From positions 1 through 49,592 of the forward strand of contig CAOKRJ010000006.1 in assembly GCA_948471115.1 (NCBI GenBank): a stretch of DNA of 49,592 nucleotides, written 5' to 3'. The notes under the pieces were generated by a model. That model was not told where the DNA came from. It worked only from the letters and a program-made list of their open reading frames with translations, and did not search any database. The translations under genes were made by a program, and so were the position numbers. Source of the DNA: an uncultured Clostridium sp. GTDB taxonomy: Bacteria > Bacillota > Clostridia > TANB77 > CAG-508. The stretch's first letter is position 1; the number at the start of each line of letters is the position of its first letter. This document shows positions 43,879-49,592 of this stretch, piece by piece.

Positions 43879-44283
43879 ATGAACAGGTCAAAATTAAGAG
43901 AAGAAACTTTTAAATTACTATATAGTTTAGAATTTTGTAAAGATGAAACTGATGACATAATAAATTCTTACATAGAAGAAAATGCAATAGTTGAGATAAA
44001 AGATATAGACTATATGAAAAACACAATAAATGGAATATTAAAAGAAAGAGATAACATATCTAAATTAATATCAGGCAATTTAGCAGAAAAGTGGACAATA
44101 GAAAGAATCTCAAAAATCGATTTAGTTATTTTAAAATTAGCAATATATGAACTTAAAAATACAGATATTCCATTTAAAGTAGTAATTAACGAAGCAGTAG
44201 AACTAGCAAAAACATATGGGGATGATAATTCAAAAATGTTCGTAAATGGAGTACTAGCGAGTATTGTAAACCAGAATATATAG
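43879..44283 (+). CDS. nusB: Transcription antitermination protein NusB
   Basis: 134 residues. Binds boxA RNA with NusE for rRNA antitermination. Characteristic parts: [17 protein letters not shown] at the start, [20 protein letters not shown] near residue 75, and [26 protein letters not shown] at the end (conserved helix, here quoted only in part: [16 protein letters not shown]). Follows amaP by 14 bases, the usual asp23-nusB-xseA order of Clostridia. Confidence 0.93.
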   Translation: MNRSKLREETFKLLYSLEFCKDETDDIINSYIEENAIVEIKDIDYMKNTINGILKERDNISKLISGNLAEKWTIERISKIDLVILKLAIYELKNTDIPFKVVINEAVELAKTYGDDNSKMFVNGVLASIVNQNI

Positions 44284-44337
44284 GAAATCGACACCACTGT
44301 GACATTTTAAATTATATATCATAAGAAGGAAAATGAA

Positions 44338-45528
44338 ATGAAATATGAAGCAATAACAGTAACTAAATTAAATCAATACATAAAAAGCAAAATTGATGAA
44401 GATGAGTATCTAAACAATGTCTTAGTAAAAGGAGAAATCTCAAACTTTAAGCACCATTATACAGGACATATGTATTTTACGCTAAAAGATGAAAACTCTC
44501 TTATAAAGTGTATAATGTTTAAATCTTATACTTCAAACCTAAATTTTGTACCTAAAGATGGAATGAAAGTTAGAATACTTGGAACTGTATCAGTATTTGA
44601 AAGAGATGGAGTTTATCAAATTTACTGTAAAGCGATGCAAGAAGATGGAATAGGTGATTTATATACAAAATATAATGAATTAAAAAATAAATTAGAAGCC
44701 GAAGGATTATTTAACAAAGCCCATAAAAAAAAGATACCATATATGCCAAGAATAATTGGAGTATTAACTTCTCAGACAGGTGCAGTAATAAGAGACATTA
44801 TAAATGTTTCAAGAAGAAGAAATCCAAACGTATATATAAGGCTTTTACCTGTACCAGTACAAGGTGAAGGAGCAAGTGAAAAAATTGCAAAAGCAATAAG
44901 ATTAGCAAATGAAAAAGAAATTGCAGATGTTTTAATACTGGCTCGTGGAGGAGGTTCATTAGAAGACTTGTGGTCTTTTAATGAAGAAATAGTTGCAAGA
45001 GCGATATATGACTCAAAAATACCAGTAATTTCATCTGTAGGACATGAAACTGATTTTACAATAGCAGACTTTGTAGCAGATTTAAGAGCTCCAACTCCAT
45101 CTGCTGCAGCAGAATTAGCTGTTCCAGAGATAGACGAGATATATGAAAAAATTAGAGAATATAAAAGAAGATATAAACTAGACTTAAAAAAGAAAGTAGA
45201 ATTAATGCGATTAAGATATGAAAAATGTATAAAAAGTAAATCATTTTCAGAACCATTACAAAAAATAAACGAAAGATATATAAAAATTGATATATTTAAT
45301 CAGAAATTATATTTAAACATATCTAAAAAAATAAGTAAAAGTAAGAATGAAGCTGTAAGTTTAATATCAAAGTTAGATACCTTAAGTCCATTAAAAACAT
45401 TAACAAGAGGATATTGTATAGCTACATTTGATAATGAAAAAATCATAAACTCAGTAAAAAATATAAAGAAAAACGATATAATTAATTTAAAATTCAAAGA
45501 TGGAGATAAAAAAGCAAAAATCATTTAA
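44338..45528 (+). CDS. xseA: Exodeoxyribonuclease VII large subunit
   Basis: Degrades single-stranded DNA with XseB. 396 residues, a little shorter than the E. coli protein, as is common in Clostridia. An N-terminal OB fold (VLVKGEISNFKHHYTGHMYF) is followed by the catalytic part (GVLTSQTGAVIRDIINVSRR; LARGGGSLEDLWSFNEE; SSVGHETDFTIADFVAD; RAPTPSAAAEL) and a coiled-coil region binding the small subunit, ending LTRGYCIAT. The xseB gene follows. Confidence 0.95.
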   Translation: MKYEAITVTKLNQYIKSKIDEDEYLNNVLVKGEISNFKHHYTGHMYFTLKDENSLIKCIMFKSYTSNLNFVPKDGMKVRILGTVSVFERDGVYQIYCKAMQEDGIGDLYTKYNELKNKLEAEGLFNKAHKKKIPYMPRIIGVLTSQTGAVIRDIINVSRRRNPNVYIRLLPVPVQGEGASEKIAKAIRLANEKEIADVLILARGGGSLEDLWSFNEEIVARAIYDSKIPVISSVGHETDFTIADFVADLRAPTPSAAAELAVPEIDEIYEKIREYKRRYKLDLKKKVELMRLRYEKCIKSKSFSEPLQKINERYIKIDIFNQKLYLNISKKISKSKNEAVSLISKLDTLSPLKTLTRGYCIATFDNEKIINSVKNIKKNDIINLKFKDGDKKAKII

Positions 45529-45586
45529 CTTTAATTAATCTAAAAATATTATTATACATATAAAAACAGAAAGGATAGTTAAAAAA

Positions 45587-45820
45587 ATGTCAGGAAAGTC
45601 AAATTTTGAAGATAAAATGAAGGAATTAGAACAAATTGCACAAGAATTAGAAAATGGAGACTTAAACTTAGATGAAAGTATGAAAAAGTTTGAAGAGGGA
45701 ATGAAAATTTCAAAAGAATGCACAAAAATATTAGATGAAGCAGAAGAAAAAATAACAATATTAATTGAAGATAATGGGAAATTAGAAGAAGATAAATATG
45801 AAACACAGGAAGAAAATTAG
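45587..45820 (+). CDS. xseB: Exodeoxyribonuclease VII small subunit
   Basis: 77 residues, helical, with the family pattern FEDKMKELEQIAQELENGDL then LDESMKKFEEGMK. Fits in size and position directly after xseA. Confidence 0.93.
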   Translation: MSGKSNFEDKMKELEQIAQELENGDLNLDESMKKFEEGMKISKECTKILDEAEEKITILIEDNGKLEEDKYETQEEN

Positions 45821-45841
45821 TTAATATAGGAAGGAAGAAAG

Positions 45842-46282
45842 ATGGAAGGGATACAGAATTTTTTTGGCAATAAATATATAGCAATACCTATATTATTATG
45901 GTTTGCAATACAAAGCTTTAAAGTGGTATGGGACTTAATAACTACAAAGAAATTTAATTTTAAAAGAATTTTAGGAGCAGGAGGTATGCCAAGCTCACAT
46001 TCAGCAGTTGTAACATCTTTAGCCACTTTAGTAGGAAAAAGTGAAGGATTTAATTCACCAATGTTTGCATTAGCACTCATTTTTGCATGTATAGTTATGT
46101 ATGATGCAGCAGGTGTAAGAAGAGCAGCAGGTAAACAAGCACAACTATTAAATAAAATAATAAATACACCAGGGCTTTCAGGTATACAAGTTCAAGAAAA
46201 ACTAGTAGAAGTATTAGGACATACACCAACACAGGTGTTTGTAGGAGCATTAATTGGAATAATAGCTGGAATAATCTTCTAA
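45842..46282 (+). CDS. Divergent PAP2 family membrane protein (DUF212)
   Basis: 146 residues with about four hydrophobic segments. The sequence GAGGMPSSHSAVVTSLATL near residue 42 is the family mark and resembles the phosphatase SGH motif of PAP2 enzymes; YDAAGVRRAAGKQAQ follows. YuiD of B. subtilis is in this family; function not established. AGGAAGGAAG precedes the ATG. The position after xseB is common in Clostridia. Confidence 0.85.
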   Translation: MEGIQNFFGNKYIAIPILLWFAIQSFKVVWDLITTKKFNFKRILGAGGMPSSHSAVVTSLATLVGKSEGFNSPMFALALIFACIVMYDAAGVRRAAGKQAQLLNKIINTPGLSGIQVQEKLVEVLGHTPTQVFVGALIGIIAGIIF

Positions 46283-46311
46283 AAAAGCTTGAAGAATATT
46301 CCAAAAAAATA

Positions 46312-46340
46312 TTGACAAAATCAATTTTTATATGTAAAAT
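46312..46340 (+). promoter_or_regulatory. Promoter of the DUF5684 gene
   Basis: TTGACA (46312-46317) and TAAAAT (46335-46340), 17 bases apart: a consensus -35 and the best promoter seen. Confidence 0.8.
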
Positions 46341-46390
46341 TATGTCGAAGGTGATTACAAAATCACATATAAAGAAAGGGGAGACTTTAA

Positions 46391-46834
46391 ATGTCTAATC
46401 AATCATATTATTATAGTTCATCAGCAGATGTAGAAGCAGCAGCTGCAGCTCTTGGAGGAGTTTTAGCAGTATATAGTGTAATAATGCTAGCTATAGCTGT
46501 TGTTCAATTAATTGGTATGTGGAAAGTGTTTACAAAAGCAGGAGAAGCTGGATGGAAATGCTTAATTCCAATTTACAACATAGTAATCTTATTTAAAATT
46601 TCAGGAATATCACCATGGTTAGTACTTTGCTATTTATTAGCAATTATACCTTTTGTAGGATGGATAGTAATGTTAGGATTACAAATCTATTTAGCAGTTA
46701 ACCTTTCAAAAGCATTTGGAATGGGAAATGGTTTCGCTGCTGGATTATTCTTCTTAACACCAATATTTACATGTATATTAGGTTTTGGAAAAGCAGAATA
46801 TCAAGGAACACCTACAACAGCAGAAGCACAATAA
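46391..46834 (+). CDS. DUF5684 membrane protein
   Basis: 147 residues with four membrane segments (about 25-45, 65-85, 88-110, 118-135). The signature AGEAGWKCLIPIYNIVILFK near residue 53 and the C-terminal GNGFAAGLFFLTPIF, ILGFG are as in DUF5684 proteins. Function unknown. The consensus promoter and good AAAGGGGAG ribosome-binding site suggest high expression. Confidence 0.8.
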   Translation: MSNQSYYYSSSADVEAAAAALGGVLAVYSVIMLAIAVVQLIGMWKVFTKAGEAGWKCLIPIYNIVILFKISGISPWLVLCYLLAIIPFVGWIVMLGLQIYLAVNLSKAFGMGNGFAAGLFFLTPIFTCILGFGKAEYQGTPTTAEAQ

Positions 46835-46854
46835 TAATTCCTAATATTACAAAG

Positions 46855-46898
46855 ATTAATTTACTGGCGATATGTGAATTAACACAGTGTAAATTAAT
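46855..46898 (+). other. Hairpin in the fhs leader
   Basis: ATTAATTTA (46855-46863) pairs with TAAATTAAT (46890-46898) around a loop holding CTGGCGATATGTG. No known riboswitch recognised. Confidence 0.35.
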
Positions 46899-46919
46899 TA
46901 AGATATAAGTCGAACGCCT

Positions 46920-46948
46920 GGGCAATTCTTTACGAATTGCCCATTTTT
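46920..46948 (+). terminator. Terminator before fhs
   Basis: GGGCAATTC-TTTAC-GAATTGCCC hairpin followed by ATTTTTAAA. Confidence 0.7.
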
Positions 46949-46980
46949 AAAATAATATTTTATAGAAAGAGGGAAAATAT

Positions 46981-48642
46981 ATGACAGATATAGAAATTGC
47001 AAGAAATACAGAATTATTGAATATAACAAAAATAGCAGAAAAGCTTGAAATTAATGAAGAAGATTTAGAAACATATGGAAAATATAAAGCAAAAATTTCA
47101 GAAAATGCATATGAAAAAGTAAAAAACAAAGAAAATGGAAAACTAATATTAGTAACAGCGATAAATCCAACACCATTAGGTGAAGGAAAAACAACAGTAT
47201 CAATTGGGCTTGCAGACGGACTATCATATATAGGTAAAAAATCAATATTAGCACTAAGGGAACCTTCACTAGGACCAGTTTTTGGAATAAAAGGAGGAGC
47301 TACAGGAGGGGGACATGTTCAAGTTGCACCAATGGAAGATATAAACTTACACTTTACAGGAGACATACATGCAATAACATCTGCAAATAATCTATTATCA
47401 GCATTAATAGATAATCATATTTATTTTGGAAATGAACTAGGATTTAAGAAAATTCTTTGGAAGAGATGTGTAGACTTAAACGACAGACAATTAAGAAAAA
47501 TTGAATGTGGGCTATCAGGAGAAAAAAATATAGTACCAAGAGAAGATGGATTTGATATAACAGTTGCATCAGAAATTATGGCAATACTATGTCTAGCAAC
47601 AGATATAAATGACTTAAGAAGAAGAATTGGAAATATAATTATAGGATATAATAATGAGGACAAGCCAATATATGCAAAAGACTTAAAAGCAGAAGGAGCC
47701 CTAACAGTATTATTAAAAGATGCAATAAAACCAAACTTAGTACAAACCTTAGAACATACACCAGCATTAATACATGGAGGACCATTTGCAAACATTGCAC
47801 ATGGATGTAATTCAATAAAAGCAACAAAGCTAGCACTAAAATTAGCAGACTATACTGTAACAGAAGCAGGATTTGGTGCAGACTTAGGTGCCGAAAAATT
47901 CTTAGACATAAAATGTAGAGTAGCAGGAATAAAGCCAAATGCGGTAGTATGTGTTGCTACATTAAAAGCATTAAAATACCATGGAGGAGTTCAAAAAGAC
48001 GACATAACAAAACAAAATATAGAAGCCCTAAAAAATGGAATGGAAAACCTATTAAAACATGTAGATAACATAAAAAATAAATTCGGATTAAATGTAATAG
48101 TAGCAATAAATAGATTTACAGATGACTCAGAAGAAGAATTGAATTTATTACAAAACACTTTAAAAGAAAAAGGAATAGAAATGAGTTTAGTCGAAGTATG
48201 GGCAAAAGGAGGAGCAGGAGCAGAAGACTTAGCCAAAAAGATAGTAAAATTGTGTGAAGAAGAAAAAGAATTAAATTATATTTATAATTTAGAAGAAAGC
48301 ATAGAACAAAAAATTAAAGATATAGCTTGTAAAATATATGGAGCACAAGATGTAGAATTTTCAGAAGAAGCAATAAAAAGTATAAAACAGATAGAAAATA
48401 TAGGATATAAGAAATTACCAATTTGTATAGCAAAAACGCAATATTCATTCTCAGATGATGCAACTAATTTAGAATGTAAAGAACCATTTAATATACATGT
48501 ACAAGAAGTTATATTAAAAGCAGGCGCAGGTTTTATAGTAATAATAACTGGAAAAATAATGACAATGCCAGGACTACCAAAAGTACCAGCCTCAGAATCA
48601 ATAGACATAGATGAAAATGGTAATATAGAAGGAATATTCTAA
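46981..48642 (+). CDS. fhs: Formate-tetrahydrofolate ligase
   Basis: Joins formate to tetrahydrofolate with ATP, the entry of one-carbon units and a step of the Wood-Ljungdahl pathway. 553 residues, full length. The P-loop is TPLGEGKTT near residue 62; other family regions are [19 protein letters not shown] near residue 93, NIAHGCNSI near residue 270 and [15 protein letters not shown] near residue 298. GAAAGAGGG precedes the ATG. Neither folD nor other pathway genes are adjacent. Confidence 0.96.
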   Translation: MTDIEIARNTELLNITKIAEKLEINEEDLETYGKYKAKISENAYEKVKNKENGKLILVTAINPTPLGEGKTTVSIGLADGLSYIGKKSILALREPSLGPVFGIKGGATGGGHVQVAPMEDINLHFTGDIHAITSANNLLSALIDNHIYFGNELGFKKILWKRCVDLNDRQLRKIECGLSGEKNIVPREDGFDITVASEIMAILCLATDINDLRRRIGNIIIGYNNEDKPIYAKDLKAEGALTVLLKDAIKPNLVQTLEHTPALIHGGPFANIAHGCNSIKATKLALKLADYTVTEAGFGADLGAEKFLDIKCRVAGIKPNAVVCVATLKALKYHGGVQKDDITKQNIEALKNGMENLLKHVDNIKNKFGLNVIVAINRFTDDSEEELNLLQNTLKEKGIEMSLVEVWAKGGAGAEDLAKKIVKLCEEEKELNYIYNLEESIEQKIKDIACKIYGAQDVEFSEEAIKSIKQIENIGYKKLPICIAKTQYSFSDDATNLECKEPFNIHVQEVILKAGAGFIVIITGKIMTMPGLPKVPASESIDIDENGNIEGIF

Positions 48643-48651
48643 AAGATGAAT

Positions 48652-48698
48652 AAAAAAACCTTATTTGGAAAAAAATAAATCTAAATAAGGTTTTTTTT
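48652..48698 (+). terminator. Terminator after fhs
   Basis: AAAAAAACCTTATTT pairs with AAATAAGGTTTTTTTT. Confidence 0.85.
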
Positions 48699-48700
48699 AT

Positions 48701-48729
48701 ATAATAGGAAAGTGATACTTTCCTATTAT
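48701..48729. repeat. 29-bp perfect palindrome
   Basis: Arms ATAATAGGAAAGT and ACTTTCCTATTAT around GAT, directly after the fhs terminator. Confidence 0.75.
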
Positions 48730-48792
48730 ATAAAGGCTATAATCGCTAGCCCTTGAGATTTTCTCCTTACAGTCGAAAACTCAAATCGGGCA

Positions 48793-48835
48793 AGAACAAA
48801 TTAAAGAAAAATCAAGGATTTTTCTTATTTGTTCT
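48793..48835. repeat. Long imperfect hairpin before sleB
   Basis: AGAACAAATTAAAGAAAAATC faces GATTTTTCTTATTTGTTCT, with a 2-base bulge. Together with the two hairpins before it, it fills most of the 272-base gap 48643-48914; no gene is visible there. Confidence 0.65.
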
Positions 48836-48914
48836 ATATAAAATTTGTTATGTGCATGCAATGTGTCCATACAAAAAAATTATAATTTAAATTAATATAA
48901 ATAAGGAGACAAAT

Positions 48915-49592
48915 ATGAAACTGAGAAAAAATAAAACAATAATACTGCTAATAGTATTACTAATAATATTAATACTATTAGTATTTGAAACAAATACTAT
49001 AGCATTATCAAGATATGGTTCAAGAGGAGCAGAAGTAAGCCAAATACAAACAAAACTAAAGAGATGGGGATATTATAATGGAAATGTAGATGGAATATAT
49101 GGAAGCCAAACACTAGCAGCAGTAAAATACTTCCAAAGGTCAAATGGGCTTACAGTAGATGGAATAGCAGGAACCAAGACATTAAATGCAATGGGAATAA
49201 TGAGTAGTTCATCAAGTGGAGGAGGAAGTTCAACCTCAAGCAACAATAATTTAAACCTTTTAAGTAGATTAGTATACTCAGAAGCAAGAGGAGAAACATA
49301 TACAGGACAAGTAGCCGTAGCAGCGGTAGTACTAAATAGAGTAAGAAGTTCATCTTTTCCAAATACAATATCAGGAGTAATATATGAAAGAGGAGCATTT
49401 GATGCAGTAAGTGATGGACAAATAAATTTAACACCAGACTCAACAGCAAGAAAAGCAGCACAAGATGCACTAAATGGATGGGATCCATCCTATGGAGCAA
49501 TATATTACTTTAATCCAAACACAGCAACAAGTGCATGGATATGGTCAAGACCAATGACTGTAACAATAGGAAATCATAGATTTTGTAAATAA
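48915..49592 (+). CDS. sleB: SleB-like spore cortex / cell-wall hydrolase
   Basis: 225 residues, complete to the TAA at the last base. An N-terminal transmembrane or signal segment (residues 8-30) is followed by a peptidoglycan-binding domain (about 36-95; SRGAEVSQIQTKLKRWGYY, VDGIYGSQT, VKYFQRSNGL), a Ser/Gly linker and a Hydrolase_2 domain (about 112-225; LLSRLVYSEARGETYTGQVA with the catalytic Glu). SleB is a lytic transglycosylase that opens spore cortex on germination; some relatives act in vegetative cells. AAGGAG precedes the ATG. Confidence 0.88.
   Translation: MKLRKNKTIILLIVLLIILILLVFETNTIALSRYGSRGAEVSQIQTKLKRWGYYNGNVDGIYGSQTLAAVKYFQRSNGLTVDGIAGTKTLNAMGIMSSSSSGGGSSTSSNNNLNLLSRLVYSEARGETYTGQVAVAAVVLNRVRSSSFPNTISGVIYERGAFDAVSDGQINLTPDSTARKAAQDALNGWDPSYGAIYYFNPNTATSAWIWSRPMTVTIGNHRFCK

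Noticed and set aside
48643..48914. A gene or small RNA between fhs and sleB
   Set aside because: Only a terminator and two further hairpins are seen; no promoter or reading frame is convincing.

Overview
The window is a very AT-rich chromosomal segment with short intergenic gaps, strong Shine-Dalgarno sites (AGGAGG type), 17-bp-spaced sigma-A promoters and many TTG/GTG/ATG start choices. Gene content (spoVM, a SleB-type cell-wall hydrolase, prpC-prkC-rsgA-rpe, asp23-amaP-nusB-xseA-xseB, tmcAL, recD2, secG) points to a low-GC endospore-forming member of the Bacillota, most likely an uncultured clostridium-like gut bacterium. No phage, insertion sequence, CRISPR array, rRNA or tRNA gene was seen. 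TAA, TAG and TGA are all used as stops.

Layout. 1-8.2 kb: thiN, recD2, a P-loop/Asp23-like fusion, cmk, plsC, typA, a trmR-like methyltransferase. 8.2-16.4 kb: a hendecad-repeat coiled-coil protein (minus strand), a COG2509 flavoprotein, a polytopic membrane protein, two pseudouridine synthases, a small DUF2007-like protein, pyk. 16.5-21.8 kb: a MoxR / DUF58 / small membrane protein / two VWA proteins / TPR operon (Bat-like). 21.8-34.1 kb: tmcAL (minus), rnhA, an EndoQ-like PHP nuclease, mutS, an AAA/DUF4143 ATPase, miaB, glmU, a cysteine desulfurase, rlmN. 34.1-38.5 kb: prpC, prkC, rsgA, rpe. 38.5-42.4 kb: a bactofilin-like membrane protein, a tiny Cys-rich protein and nth (minus), a 49-aa membrane protein, spoVM, rpmB (minus), secG, a 69-aa orphan. 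42.7-49.6 kb: asp23, amaP, nusB, xseA, xseB, a DUF212 membrane protein, a DUF5684 membrane protein, fhs, sleB.

Main discovery. Three genes (batA-like VWA gene, prpC, and the essential ribosomal gene rpmB) look broken by a single extra base. In all three the extra base is a C that creates an in-frame CGG codon, and in all three moving +1 (skipping that C and reading GGN as glycine) restores a full-length, family-typical protein. I scanned every CGG in the window by eye: about 40 others lie in coding sequence, all out of frame, and I found no in-frame CGG in any intact gene, although CGT and CGA are used for arginine. CGG therefore behaves not as an arginine codon but as a +1 frameshift signal (CGGN read as Gly). 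The likely basis is an unassigned or 'hungry' CGG codon, perhaps with a tRNA-Gly that reads out of frame or over four bases. This looks like a genome-wide decoding rule rather than three mutations.

Other structure: two families of dispersed non-coding repeats (a 144-bp direct pair carrying the same 19-codon mini-ORF, and an inverted pair of about 110 bp with hairpin-forming ends, one of which supplies the typA stop), many short GC-rich palindromes between genes in an otherwise AT-rich background, and a 20-bp palindrome that fills a promoter spacer.
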